Source: CAZQQU01 sp964595625 (GTDB lineage Bacteria; Bacteroidota; Bacteroidia; Flavobacteriales; Flavobacteriaceae). From it: a DNA stretch of 64,000 nt. Made by a program: the position numbers and the translations under genes. The stretch spans positions 1 to 64,000 of the forward strand of contig CAZQQU010000008.1 in the NCBI GenBank assembly GCA_964595625.1, read 5' to 3'. Below are positions 26,056 through 35,321 of the stretch, piece by piece. The stretch's first letter is position 1, and each line of letters starts with the position of its first letter. The notes beneath the pieces are model-generated. The model saw only the letters and a list, made by a program, of their open reading frames with translations. It was not told the origin of the DNA and made no database searches.

Positions 26056-27276
26056 TTAAATTATTTCTGCTACTACAAAAGTACTTCCTCCTACAAATAT
26101 AAAATCATCGGGCTGCGCAGCTCGTAATGCGGCCTTATAAGCTCCTTGTACAGAGCCATACGCCCTGCCTTTCAAACCGTATGCACTTGCTTTTGCTTGT
26201 AACTCCCCAGCCTCTAACCCGCGGGGAATATTAGGTCGTGCAAAATAATATTTAGCCTGAATCGGAAACAAAGGCAATATTTTATCTAAATCCTTATCGG
26301 CTACTAAACCAATAACCAAGTGTAACTGCCGGTATTTTTGTTGTGCAATCTGTTGAAAAACCACTTGCAATCCCGACTCGTTATGCCCGGTATCAGCCAC
26401 CACTAAAGGAGATTGCCCCAACTCCTGCCACCTTCCTAAAAGTCCTGTGTTGGCTATGGTATGTAGCAAACCTTGCTGAATATGCTGTTTAGTAATCGCC
26501 CAGCCCGCTTGGTGTAAAACCTCCAAAGCAGCTACAACTGTTTGTCTGTTTTTATTTTGATAAATACCCTGCAAATCACTAGAAAAAGTTTGCGTTGTAA
26601 GACGATCCGCCACTACTAATCGGGACGCTAATCGCTCGGCAACTGCTTGAAACACGGGTAAAGTTTCTGGTTGAGTTTCACCAATTACCACCGGAATCCC
26701 AGGTTTAATAATCCCGGCTTTTTCCGCAGCAATCTCAGCTAATGTAGTTCCTAAAAAGCCGGTGTGGTCAAAACCTATGTTCGTAATCACTGCCACTTCG
26801 GGTGAAATTATATTGGTGCTGTCTAATCTTCCTCCCATTCCCACTTCTATTACAGCAATATCTACTTTCGCTTTCGCGAAAAAATCAAAGGCCAAGCCCA
26901 CGGTCATTTCAAAAAAAGAAAAGGCATGAGACTCCAAAAAATCACGATGGGTTTCGACAAAAGAAATTACTTCTTTTTTGGAAATCATCTGACCATTAAT
27001 CTTGATACGCTCCCGAAAATCTTTGAGGTGAGGTGAGGTGTATAAGCCCACTTTATAGCCCGCTTCTTGTAATACAGAGGCCAACATATGAGAGGTAGAC
27101 CCCTTGCCATTGGTACCCGCCACATGGATGGACTTAAATTGCAGATGGGGATTACCTAAATAGGCAGCCAAAGACAGCGTATTAGTCAAATCGGGTTTGT
27201 AGGCACTCCCACCTACTCGTTGAAACATGGGTAGCTGATTATACAGCCAATCTAAAGTCTGTTTATAGGATTTCAA
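26056..27276 (-). CDS. folC: bifunctional dihydrofolate / folylpolyglutamate synthase
   Basis: 406-residue FolC of the Mur ligase superfamily, which adds glutamate to dihydropteroate or tetrahydrofolate. The P-loop VAGTNGKGSTSHM and the following GLYTSPHLKDFRERIKING block are typical. VIEVGMGGRLDSTN and the C-terminal ADTGHNESG (DGAHNP-like) mark the remaining ligase sites. The start is a TTG at 27276 (residues MKSYKQTLDWLYNQLPMF); the next ATG would remove conserved N-terminal sequence, and no upstream in-frame ATG exists. It follows the TonB gene by 35 bp. Confidence 0.93.
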   Translation of the reverse strand: MKSYKQTLDWLYNQLPMFQRVGGSAYKPDLTNTLSLAAYLGNPHLQFKSIHVAGTNGKGSTSHMLASVLQEAGYKVGLYTSPHLKDFRERIKINGQMISKKEVISFVETHRDFLESHAFSFFEMTVGLAFDFFAKAKVDIAVIEVGMGGRLDSTNIISPEVAVITNIGFDHTGFLGTTLAEIAAEKAGIIKPGIPVVIGETQPETLPVFQAVAERLASRLVVADRLTTQTFSSDLQGIYQNKNRQTVVAALEVLHQAGWAITKQHIQQGLLHTIANTGLLGRWQELGQSPLVVADTGHNESGLQVVFQQIAQQKYRQLHLVIGLVADKDLDKILPLFPIQAKYYFARPNIPRGLEAGELQAKASAYGLKGRAYGSVQGAYKAALRAAQPDDFIFVGGSTFVVAEII

Positions 27277-27311
27277 AATGTGTAATAATGAAGTACTACG
27301 CGTTTTATAGC

Positions 27312-28115
27312 TTATTCTGAAAGGCTAAAATGGTATATAATTTTTCCTATCTGTCGAGCAGGGGCTTTATCGTCCGCATTAAATTTGGTCTGCAATGCGG
27401 CATCCCGCGCTGGATCTAACAAACATTTTGAATTGTTTGTCGTGCCCTTGACTCCCGGAAAAGCCCGAATTACGTTGCCCTGTCTATCGACATCAATATC
27501 TACTACCACTATACCTTCTTGATTGCATTCATGGGCTATTATTTTTTTGACTAAAGCTTTTCGACCACCTAACATATAATTTCCATCACCATCCAATCCT
27601 ACTCCGATGCCGTAATAGCTACTTGAATTAGGATCACCACTTATATCTCCTTTATCACCGGGTCGAGTGTCATCTCCTTCACTGCCTTGCGCCTGACCTT
27701 CCGTTTTAGGACCATCAATAAAGCTGGAAAGAGCCTCAGAAGTAGCTTTGTCTGGTTTGGGATCGACTTTTACCTCTTCTTTTACTTCCGTTTTGGTATC
27801 GGTTACCTGTTCACTCTTTTTTTCTTCTGATTTAATCACCGGAGCATCCTCTATGTCTTGTGTAACCACATTTTCCTCCACTACCGGTGTGGTTGTCTCT
27901 TCAGGTTGGGAAGACTGATCAGGAGCCATTTGTATGGCTTCTATAGGTTGGTTATCACCGCTGCCAAATTCTGTAGATCCAAAATTAATAGCTATACCTC
28001 TTTCCAAAGGAGGATCTAAATATTTTAAACCATAAAGAAATAGAATAAGCAGAATCACTAGGTGTATAACCGTCGTAATCAACAAACTCTTTTTCTCTTC
28101 TTTAGTTCTAACCAT
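27312..28115 (-). CDS. TonB-like energy transducer
   Basis: 267 residues. One N-terminal membrane helix (LLITTVIHLVILLILFLYG) is followed by a long acidic/Lys-Pro-rich periplasmic linker (about 60-160). The C-terminal domain has a TonB-C-like fold signature (EGIVVVDIDVDRQGNVIRA). It spans the periplasm and passes the proton-motive force to outer-membrane receptors. It lies downstream of exbB and exbD on the same strand, so the three form a full TonB-ExbB-ExbD unit. The degree of sequence change in the C-terminal domain is typical of Bacteroidota. Confidence 0.88.
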   Translation of the reverse strand: MVRTKEEKKSLLITTVIHLVILLILFLYGLKYLDPPLERGIAINFGSTEFGSGDNQPIEAIQMAPDQSSQPEETTTPVVEENVVTQDIEDAPVIKSEEKKSEQVTDTKTEVKEEVKVDPKPDKATSEALSSFIDGPKTEGQAQGSEGDDTRPGDKGDISGDPNSSSYYGIGVGLDGDGNYMLGGRKALVKKIIAHECNQEGIVVVDIDVDRQGNVIRAFPGVKGTTNNSKCLLDPARDAALQTKFNADDKAPARQIGKIIYHFSLSE

Positions 28116-28156
28116 GGGTAGTAAAAACTGAAATTTAGCTCTTTATAAGATACTTA

Positions 28157-28549
28157 CTAATTAGGCTTTACAGCCAAAATTATTTTGTATTGATTTCTAT
28201 TGGCAATATCCATCACTTTTACGGCATGCTCAATGGGAACACCCTCTTCCGCACGGAGAATAATAGTAGGCTCATCGATACCGGCAAGCTTATTTTTTAG
28301 GAGATTTTCTAAAGCAGCCTCTCCCACTCTTTCATTGTCAATATAGTATACCAAATCATGGGTGATACTAACCGAAATATTTTGTTGGGCCATGGTTTTT
28401 CCTTTGGCCTTTGGAAGTATTAAATCCAAAGCGTCCGTAGCTACAGCCGTAGATGTCAACATAAAAAATATCAACAACAAAAACACGATATCGGTCATCG
28501 CGCTCATATTAAATCCGGCATCTATTTTATTTCTACCTCGAAGATTCAT
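28157..28549 (-). CDS. exbD: ExbD/TolR family biopolymer transport protein
   Basis: 130 residues: a short cytoplasmic start (MNLRGRNKIDAGFNMSAMTD), one membrane helix with the essential Asp (MTDIVFLLLIFFMLTS), and a small periplasmic domain. The Asp is part of the proton channel formed with ExbB. It starts 2 bp after the ExbB stop and is followed by TonB. Confidence 0.93.
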   Translation of the reverse strand: MNLRGRNKIDAGFNMSAMTDIVFLLLIFFMLTSTAVATDALDLILPKAKGKTMAQQNISVSITHDLVYYIDNERVGEAALENLLKNKLAGIDEPTIILRAEEGVPIEHAVKVMDIANRNQYKIILAVKPN

Positions 28550-28551
28550 AA

Positions 28552-29247
28552 TTAAGAGGGTTCATTTAACATATCCATAAATTCTAAAGCATTAGCCTCC
28601 ATCAGGTGTACCAGTTTATCGGTTCGAATCACCAAGTGGTTGTACCCCATATACGCCACAATACCTACAATTAAACCGGCCACGGTGGTGGTCATAGCTA
28701 AATAAATACCTTCGGCCAATTGTCCCATTTCGGCTTGACCACTACTGGTTGCCAACTGGTGGAACGCTAGTACCATACCAATTACTGTTCCCAAGAATCC
28801 AATCATAGGAGCTGCTCCTGAAATGGTTGATAAAAGCCCCACATTTTTTTCTAGTTTATACACCTCTAATTTGCCGGCATTTTCAATGGCACTACTGATG
28901 TCTTCCAAAGGATTCCCGATTCGGGATATCCCTTTTTCGGTTAAACGAGCAACCGGAGTATTGTTTTGTGCACAAAGAATTTTGGCCCCTTGGATATTGC
29001 CCGATGCAACTTGTTCTTTAATTTGGTTCATAAAGTTTCTGTCTATTTTAGAAGCTGCCCGGATTGCAAAAATGCGTTCAAAATAAATATATACAGCAAT
29101 AAAAAGCAGGACAAAAAGTATTCCAATAATGATAATTCCGGCCGCTCCACCATTCATTATCATTTCCATAATGGAGATAGTTCTTTCGACCGATTCAGTT
29201 TCGTTTAAAAGCTCTGAAGCTATTTCTTGTGATTGTTCTTGTAACAT
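28552..29247 (-). CDS. exbB: MotA/TolQ/ExbB proton channel protein
   Basis: 231 residues with three membrane helices: one near residues 35-55, a pair in the C-terminal half. The MotA/TolQ/ExbB signature is visible in LLSTISGAAPMIGFLGTVIG and AMTTTVAGLIVGIVAY, which contain the conserved pore residues. It is the first gene of the exbB-exbD-tonB unit and lies about 55 bp after nhaD. Confidence 0.93.
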   Translation of the reverse strand: MLQEQSQEIASELLNETESVERTISIMEMIMNGGAAGIIIIGILFVLLFIAVYIYFERIFAIRAASKIDRNFMNQIKEQVASGNIQGAKILCAQNNTPVARLTEKGISRIGNPLEDISSAIENAGKLEVYKLEKNVGLLSTISGAAPMIGFLGTVIGMVLAFHQLATSSGQAEMGQLAEGIYLAMTTTVAGLIVGIVAYMGYNHLVIRTDKLVHLMEANALEFMDMLNEPS

Positions 29248-29302
29248 ATAATTCTTTATTCTAATTTTAAGTTATTGAACGAATTGTTGTGATAAAAATT
29301 GT

Positions 29303-30679
29303 TTAAAAAATAAACTTAAACTGTAAAATAAAAACCAAAGCACCTACCAGAAATCCAGCCAGTGCCAGTAAAGTTATATTCTTTAAATACCAAATAAAAT
29401 CAATTTTTTCCATTCCCATGGCAGCTACTCCTGCTGCTGATCCTATAATCAACATACTACCACCCGTACCCGTTGTATAGGCTATTAAATGCCAAAGTGA
29501 ATCGTCAATGGGAAAATCAAACATAGCAATAGATGCAGCTACTAAGGGAACATTATCAACTACAGCAGACAACCCCCCTAAAATAATTGCTATTACTTCC
29601 ATATTTGGAATAGCTAAAGTAAGTGATTCTGCTACATATTGTAAAGTTCCTACCTGTGCATTATCGATTTGACCAAAGACCATACTTTCTAAACCAGCTA
29701 CTGCCAAAAGTATTCCTAAAAAGAATAAAATACTAGAAAATTCAATCTTTGATAAGGCTTTATGAGCCGAATACTCCCGGCGTTTTGCCGGTGTAAGATT
29801 TTTTTCGGGTCGAATATATTCAGACACCAACCACACCACACCTAAACTTAACATCATCCCCATATACGGTGGTAAACCGGTTACTGTCTTAAAAATAGGA
29901 ACAAAGGCAATTGCTCCTAAACCGGTATAAAGCATTGCTTTACTACTCAACAGACGTTCTGAAGCCTCATCAACAATAACTATTTTTCGAGGAACATCAC
30001 CCTTAAAAGCCTTTAATCTACTGGCAATTAATAACGGAACTAACAGACATACAGCAGCCGGTAAAAACACATAAATAATAACATGATAGGCTGTTATTTT
30101 ATTGGCAATCCACAGCATCGTAGTAGTAACATCCCCTATGGGTGACCAAGCACCACCCGCATTAGCAGCAATCACCACGAAAGCAGCAAACCAAATTCTA
30201 AATTTAACTCGAGGCACTAATTTTCGTAGTACCGAGATAAGTATAATAGTAGAAGTTAAGTTATCAATAACTGCTGAAAGGAAAAAAGCTAAAATGGACA
30301 AGGTCCATAGTAATTTGATTTTACTTTTCGTTGTAATGTTGTTTTTAATAATATCAAATCCCCGATGTAAATCAACAATTTCTACAATGGTCATAGCGCC
30401 AATTAGAAAAAACAAAATTTCACCAATGCCATTAAAATGATGCATTAAGACTTGGTAAAAGCCAGCATTTTGAGATACTTTTTCGCCTTGAGCTATTGAA
30501 AAAATTTCACCATGAGAATTAATAACCGACAACCAGCCTTCATTAAATCCTAGAGCTAACAATGCCCAAACAAGAGTTCCCATCAGAAGGGCTGATACCG
30601 CCTTATCTAATTTCAACGGATGTTCTAAAGTTATCATTAAATAACCGATAACAAAAACTAGAAGGATCACATATGCCAT
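29303..30679 (-). CDS. nhaD: sodium/proton antiporter, NhaD type
   Basis: 458-residue polytopic inner-membrane protein of the NhaD branch of the ion transporter superfamily. About eleven hydrophobic segments can be seen. Conserved family stretches include FFLIGAMTIVEIVDLHRGFD, SAVIDNLTSTIILI, ANAGGAWSPIGDVTTTMLW and LSAVVDNVPLVAAS. It expels sodium in exchange for protons and suits a marine or saline lifestyle. It starts 7 bp after the dehydrogenase stop and may be cotranscribed with it. Confidence 0.93.
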   Translation of the reverse strand: MAYVILLVFVIGYLMITLEHPLKLDKAVSALLMGTLVWALLALGFNEGWLSVINSHGEIFSIAQGEKVSQNAGFYQVLMHHFNGIGEILFFLIGAMTIVEIVDLHRGFDIIKNNITTKSKIKLLWTLSILAFFLSAVIDNLTSTIILISVLRKLVPRVKFRIWFAAFVVIAANAGGAWSPIGDVTTTMLWIANKITAYHVIIYVFLPAAVCLLVPLLIASRLKAFKGDVPRKIVIVDEASERLLSSKAMLYTGLGAIAFVPIFKTVTGLPPYMGMMLSLGVVWLVSEYIRPEKNLTPAKRREYSAHKALSKIEFSSILFFLGILLAVAGLESMVFGQIDNAQVGTLQYVAESLTLAIPNMEVIAIILGGLSAVVDNVPLVAASIAMFDFPIDDSLWHLIAYTTGTGGSMLIIGSAAGVAAMGMEKIDFIWYLKNITLLALAGFLVGALVFILQFKFIF

Positions 30680-30686
30680 GAGTTGA

Positions 30687-31916
30687 CTATTTTAACAAGG
30701 TTTTTAAAGCTATTTCAAAAGCCGTTTTACTGAGGTTGGTTTTCGTGCTATTGAGATTATGAATTTCTTGAATAGCCTTCCTAATGGTTTGTGAAGTATC
30801 ATTAAAAATAGCTTCATCCGTCATAGTCACCCGTTTTTCCATAAAATAAGCAAAAGCTCGAGCCATACCGCAATTAGCGATAAAATCAGGAAGTAAACTC
30901 ACTTTTTCATCCGTATATTCCATAATGGGTCCAAAGAAGATTTCCTGATCGGCAAAAGGGACATTGGCACCACTAGAAATTACCTCCAATCCGGCTGCAT
31001 GCATGCGATCAACTTGCTCTTTAGTCACTAATCGAGAAGCTGCACAGGGTACAAATATTTCGGCGGGTGTATCCCAAACTCGATTCATTATTTCATCAAA
31101 AGGTAATAAAGAGGCGGCGTGAAGTTGATTTCCTACCCTATTTAGATAAAACTGTCTGATTTCTTCAAATGAATAGCCCTTTTCGTTGATTAAACCACCG
31201 TGGCGATCAACAATGGCAACAATCTTAACCCCCATTTGTGCCAAGTAAAATGCCGCGGCCGATCCCACATTACCAAATCCTTGAACGATGGCTCTTTTTT
31301 GAGTTAGGTCACCTCCGTATATATCGTAAAAATGACCCACCGCTTGAGCTACTCCATAACCGGTAATCATATCGGCAACCTTGTAATCGCGATGGATGTC
31401 GGGGGAGTATTCCGGCTGATCAAGCACTTTAATAACTCCTTGGCGCAATTGACCAATACGATTTATTTTTTCCCCCTCAGGGGCTTGAAAATGTCCGTTA
31501 AAAACACCTTCTTGAGGATGCCAAATTCCACAGTCTTCCGTAAAAGGAATTACCTCGTGTATTTCGTCTATGTTTAAGTCTCCTCCCGTACCGTAATATC
31601 CTTTGAGTAAAGGTGTAACTGCTTTGAACCAGCGTTGTAAAACTCCTTTTTTGCGAGGATCAGCCGGATCAAAATTAATGCCCGATTTTGCCCCACCTAT
31701 AGGGGGACCGGCCACGGAGAATTTTACCTCCATGGTTTTGGCTAACGAAAGCACCTCATTTTTATCCAATCCTAATCGCATTCGAGTACCACCACCAGCA
31801 GCACCACCACGCAACGAATTAATTACAACCCAACCCTCGGCCTCAGTTTCGGTATCGTTCCAATGAAAAACTATTTCAGGAGATTTTTGTTCAAATTGCT
31901 TGAGAAGTTCTTTCAT
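30687..31916 (-). CDS. Glu/Leu/Phe/Val dehydrogenase
   Basis: 409-residue NAD(P)-dependent amino-acid dehydrogenase. The catalytic Lys is in PPIGGAKSGINFDP, and a Rossmann fold begins at RAIVQGFGNVGSAAAFYLAQ. The N-terminal half contains RGGAAGGGTRMRLG, matching this family in Bacteroidota. The exact substrate (glutamate, leucine or valine) cannot be told from these motifs. It precedes nhaD with a 7-bp gap. Confidence 0.9.
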   Translation of the reverse strand: MKELLKQFEQKSPEIVFHWNDTETEAEGWVVINSLRGGAAGGGTRMRLGLDKNEVLSLAKTMEVKFSVAGPPIGGAKSGINFDPADPRKKGVLQRWFKAVTPLLKGYYGTGGDLNIDEIHEVIPFTEDCGIWHPQEGVFNGHFQAPEGEKINRIGQLRQGVIKVLDQPEYSPDIHRDYKVADMITGYGVAQAVGHFYDIYGGDLTQKRAIVQGFGNVGSAAAFYLAQMGVKIVAIVDRHGGLINEKGYSFEEIRQFYLNRVGNQLHAASLLPFDEIMNRVWDTPAEIFVPCAASRLVTKEQVDRMHAAGLEVISSGANVPFADQEIFFGPIMEYTDEKVSLLPDFIANCGMARAFAYFMEKRVTMTDEAIFNDTSQTIRKAIQEIHNLNSTKTNLSKTAFEIALKTLLK

Positions 31917-32017
31917 ATGGCTTCGTAGAAATTTGCTTCCAAATATAACAAAACATTATGGGAGAAAACAGCTATTCGTAAGCTATTTTATCTATTTTCC
32001 AAGATATTAATTTGATT

Positions 32018-33088
32018 TCAAATAGGACTTAAATAAATAAATCCCGACGAATGGTCATGAGAAGCTCCCGTCACACTGGACAGACAATTCGGTTTTCCCA
32101 GCAGTCTGAGCAAACCTAATAATCCAAAAACCAATGCCTCCTTGTAATCTACTATTTTTTTTTCAGGAACCACTAAAGGGACTTTTTTATAAGATTGAAT
32201 TCTTTGCAGCAAATAGGTGTTATACGCACCCCCACCTGTGACAAGTACTTGACGACCTTCTTCCACATGAGCTGCTAATTGAATGGCTATATGCTCTGTA
32301 TAAGTGTGTAATAAATCTTCTACTCTATAAAATTCCTCTGAAAATAAGGGAAATATATACTGATTTACCCATTCTAAACCCAACGATTTAGGAGGTGGTT
32401 GCTTATAAAATTCTAATTGATTGAGTTGTTCTAACAAACCAGGTATCAACTGACCTTGTGCGGCCCACTGCCCCTCAGCATCATAGGAAGCACCTCGTTT
32501 TTCTGCCAGATAATTTAATACAATGTTTACCGGACAAATGTCATAGGCCATGCGACGTCCTTGCTCTTCTTTTGAAATATTTGAAAATCCACCCAAATTT
32601 AAACAGTAATCATATTCACCAAAAAGTAGCCTATCACCCATTGGAACCAAAGGAGCACCTTGCCCTCCCAAGGCCACGTCTTGTACTCGAAAATCACAAA
32701 CCACAGTTTGTTGTAAAAGTTTAGCTAGTTCGGGTTGATTACCAATCTGCAAGGTCACCCCGCGATGTGGTTGATGCAAAATGGTATGCCCGTGAGAACA
32801 CACCGCATCCAAATCTTCAATGTCCTTTTGAGAAATAAACTCCTGGATTTGTTGAGCCAAATAACGTGTATAGTCCTGGTCGAGTTCTTGTAATTTTTCT
32901 TCGGAATCATGTATCGCTTCTCGCAAACGAAGCCTCCATTCTTTAGAGTAAGGAATAGTATCGGCACTTAATATTTCAAATTCCCAAGCAACCTGCTCAC
33001 GAGCAGTAATACTACAATACGCTAAATCAAGACCATCTAAAGATGTACCTGACATGACACCAATTACATGATATGTTGTGGATTTCAA
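32018..33088 (-). CDS. anmK: anhydro-N-acetylmuramic acid kinase
   Basis: 356 residues. AnmK opens and phosphorylates 1,6-anhydro-MurNAc to give MurNAc-6-phosphate, the substrate of MurQ. The ATP-binding N-terminus GVMSGTSLDGLDLAY, the catalytic-region GGQGAPLVPMGD, the LNLGGFSNI block and the VTGGGAYNTYL loop are all present. The start is a TTG at 33088 (MKSTTYHVIG); the first ATG lies within the ATP-binding loop and cannot be the start. A probable separate small RNA or leader lies just upstream. Confidence 0.95.
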   Translation of the reverse strand: MKSTTYHVIGVMSGTSLDGLDLAYCSITAREQVAWEFEILSADTIPYSKEWRLRLREAIHDSEEKLQELDQDYTRYLAQQIQEFISQKDIEDLDAVCSHGHTILHQPHRGVTLQIGNQPELAKLLQQTVVCDFRVQDVALGGQGAPLVPMGDRLLFGEYDYCLNLGGFSNISKEEQGRRMAYDICPVNIVLNYLAEKRGASYDAEGQWAAQGQLIPGLLEQLNQLEFYKQPPPKSLGLEWVNQYIFPLFSEEFYRVEDLLHTYTEHIAIQLAAHVEEGRQVLVTGGGAYNTYLLQRIQSYKKVPLVVPEKKIVDYKEALVFGLLGLLRLLGKPNCLSSVTGASHDHSSGFIYLSPI

Positions 33089-33453
33089 CGAAAAAATTTT
33101 ACAATGACTGTAAAAATAATAAAACGGTTGAAGTAATAAAAAATAAAAAGCCGCCCTACTTGGGAGTTAGGCGGCTAAGGCAATTGTGTTTCATTTAATA
33201 ATCATTAACCAATTTAATTTTAAATGATTGCCGGGACAAATATACTATGCACGAATAGAATTAAAAAATTTTTATTTAAAATTAACTAATTTTAATATAA
33301 CTTTATAAAAATCTTCACACCGAATTAGTACTTTTTGATGGCAATCTATCAATAAAAATGATCAAATTTTACAGTTTTACAATCAGTCCAGAAGGCTCTA
33401 GCCCATTTTTTTGATATAAAAAAGAATAACTTTGTGCTTTTAATAAGCTTTTT
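33089..33453. other. 365-bp divergent region between anmK and the PLP enzyme
   Basis: AT-rich and without a long coding frame. It holds a minus-strand -7 box, a 12-codon mini-ORF and a terminator (33141-33244), and a plus-strand TAACTTTG at 33427-33434 that may serve the PLP enzyme. Confidence 0.7.
33141..33244 (-). ncRNA. candidate small RNA or leader upstream of anmK
   Basis: On the minus strand a -7 box TATATTTG (33237-33244) is followed about 55 bases later by a GC-rich hairpin (33149-33176; AGCCGCC/GGCGGCT outer stem) and a T-rich tract. No gene on the minus strand lies upstream to need this terminator. A 12-codon frame (33194-33156, MKHNCLSRLTPK) ends inside the hairpin. Predicted RNA of about 90 nt; the -33 element is weak. 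Confidence 0.4.
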
Positions 33454-34350
33454 GTGAGAAATCAGCAACTAAGTCCTTTTTTTAAAAATCCCAATCAGGT
33501 ATCCCTGTTTATAAAACGAGAAGACCTGCTACACCCCGAAATTTCTGGAAATAAATACCGTAAACTCAAGTACAATTTAGAAAGGGCTCAACAAGAAAAC
33601 CACCACACCCTATTGACTTTTGGGGGTGCTTTTTCCAACCATCTCTTGGCAACTGCTGCCGCAGGAAAAGAATACGGATTTCGCACTATCGGCCTCGTTC
33701 GGGGAGAAGAGTTAGCAGTAACATCGGCTCTTAATCCCACCTTAAAAAAAGCCCAAGACTACGGTATGCAGTTACATTTCGTAGATCGAAACACCTATAG
33801 AAATAAAAACCAGCCTGACTTTATCAATTCCTTATCTGCTACTTGGGGCAACTTCTATTTACTCCCAGAAGGGGGCACTAACGAATGGGCAGTCAAAGGC
33901 TGTGAAGAAATCCTAACTCCCCAGGATACTATTTTTGACTATATCTGCGTTAGTGTGGGTACTGGAGGAACCTTAGCGGGTATTGCTAACAGTGCGTCAA
34001 AACATCAACAGGTACTTGGATTTTCGGCTTTGAAAGGCGATTTTCTAAAAACTGAAATTAGTCGTTGGACAAAGCATACTAATTGGCAACTCACCGATGC
34101 TTATGCTCTGGGTGGCTACGCCAAAACCACGGACCAACTAATCGCATTTATGAATTATTTTAAAGAAAAAACCGATATTCCTTTAGACCCGATTTACACC
34201 GGAAAAATGATGTTTGGGTTGGTAGACCTTATCCAACAGGGTAAATTCCCAAAAAATTCACGTATTTTAGCCGTCCATACCGGAGGATTGCAAGGCATCG
34301 CAGGAATGAATCGTAAACTGACCCAGCAAAAGCGGTTATTGATAGACTAG
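33454..34350 (+). CDS. PLP-dependent 1-aminocyclopropane-1-carboxylate deaminase / D-cysteine desulfhydrase family
   Basis: 298 residues of the tryptophan-synthase-beta-like PLP fold. The cofactor Lys lies in HPEISGNKYRKLKYNL, followed by TFGGAFSNHLLATAAAG, and the phosphate-binding loop is SVGTGGTLAG. The family includes ACC deaminase and D-cysteine desulfhydrase; in Bacteroidota a D-amino-acid desulfhydrase role is more likely, but neither is proven. It starts at a GTG with TAACTTTG 19 bp upstream as a possible -7 box. It is slightly shorter than most members (about 330). Confidence 0.85.
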   Translation: MRNQQLSPFFKNPNQVSLFIKREDLLHPEISGNKYRKLKYNLERAQQENHHTLLTFGGAFSNHLLATAAAGKEYGFRTIGLVRGEELAVTSALNPTLKKAQDYGMQLHFVDRNTYRNKNQPDFINSLSATWGNFYLLPEGGTNEWAVKGCEEILTPQDTIFDYICVSVGTGGTLAGIANSASKHQQVLGFSALKGDFLKTEISRWTKHTNWQLTDAYALGGYAKTTDQLIAFMNYFKEKTDIPLDPIYTGKMMFGLVDLIQQGKFPKNSRILAVHTGGLQGIAGMNRKLTQQKRLLID

Positions 34351-34418
34351 GAACCTTAAAATTCGGTGGCATATTTGACTTTATATAGAGTGACTACAAA
34401 TTTTTCTGACAAAAAAAT

Positions 34419-35270
34419 ATGAGAAGAAAATTGACAAAATTCCCCTATACATTACTCCTTCTAATTAGTTTTTTAATAGTTGGATCTTGTGGAACCAAGA
34501 AAAAAATTTCTAAGAAAAATACTACTGTTAAAAAAGAGGTAATTCGCATCCCCAAAGACGACACTACACCGGTAATTACTGTTAACGAAGACCTACCGGT
34601 TGAAACTCCGTATGAAAAACCCAACAGTACAATGACCTATGCGGAAGTGGTGGCCTTGTACATTAATAATTTTAAAGAAATTGCGCAAACCGAAATGCGT
34701 CTCTACGGCATCCCTGCAAGTATTAAATTAGCCCAGGGCATTTTAGAATCCGGTGCGGGTAGAGGAGATTTAACCAGTCGCTCCAACAACCACTTCGGAA
34801 TTAAATGTCACAATTGGACCGGAGATGTAGTGTATCACGATGACGATGAATTACAAGAATGTTTTAGGAAATACAACGACCCTAAATATTCCTTTAGAGA
34901 CCATTCGTTGTTTTTAACCGGACGACCTCGCTATAGCGATTTGTTTAAACTAAAAAAAGACGATTACAAGGGGTGGGCTCGCGGATTGCGTAAGGCGGGC
35001 TATGCAACCGATCCAAAATATCCGGAGAAATTGATTCGCATCATTGAACAGTACGAATTGTATAAACTTGATGCCGAAGTATTAGGAAATGAAGTAACGG
35101 TTGTTAAAGATGAAGAAAACAAAATTAACACCTATACTGTACGCCCCGGTGACACCCTGTATTCTATCGGCAAACGATTTAACATTCCTGTGGAAACCTT
35201 AAAACAATACAACGGATTATTGAATAATGATATTAAAGTCGGTCAGGTGTTATATCTCAATACCCATTAA
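34419..35270 (+). CDS. glucosaminidase-LysM lipoprotein
   Basis: 283 residues. A lipoprotein signal (LLLLISFLIVGSC, Cys near residue 24) anchors it to a membrane. A GH73-type endo-beta-N-acetylglucosaminidase domain (about 70-210; KLAQGILESGAGRGDL with the likely catalytic Glu, NNHFGIKCH, FRDHSLFL) is followed by one LysM peptidoglycan-binding repeat (about 236-281; YTVRPGDTLYSIGKRFNI). It probably cuts glycan strands in the periplasm. It lies between the PLP enzyme (68-bp gap) and hemL (51-bp gap) on the same strand. Confidence 0.93.
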   Translation: MRRKLTKFPYTLLLLISFLIVGSCGTKKKISKKNTTVKKEVIRIPKDDTTPVITVNEDLPVETPYEKPNSTMTYAEVVALYINNFKEIAQTEMRLYGIPASIKLAQGILESGAGRGDLTSRSNNHFGIKCHNWTGDVVYHDDDELQECFRKYNDPKYSFRDHSLFLTGRPRYSDLFKLKKDDYKGWARGLRKAGYATDPKYPEKLIRIIEQYELYKLDAEVLGNEVTVVKDEENKINTYTVRPGDTLYSIGKRFNIPVETLKQYNGLLNNDIKVGQVLYLNTH

Positions 35271-35321
35271 GATCGCATCACCACTTCCAAAATTGATTCA
35301 TTAAACCCTAAATACTCTATT

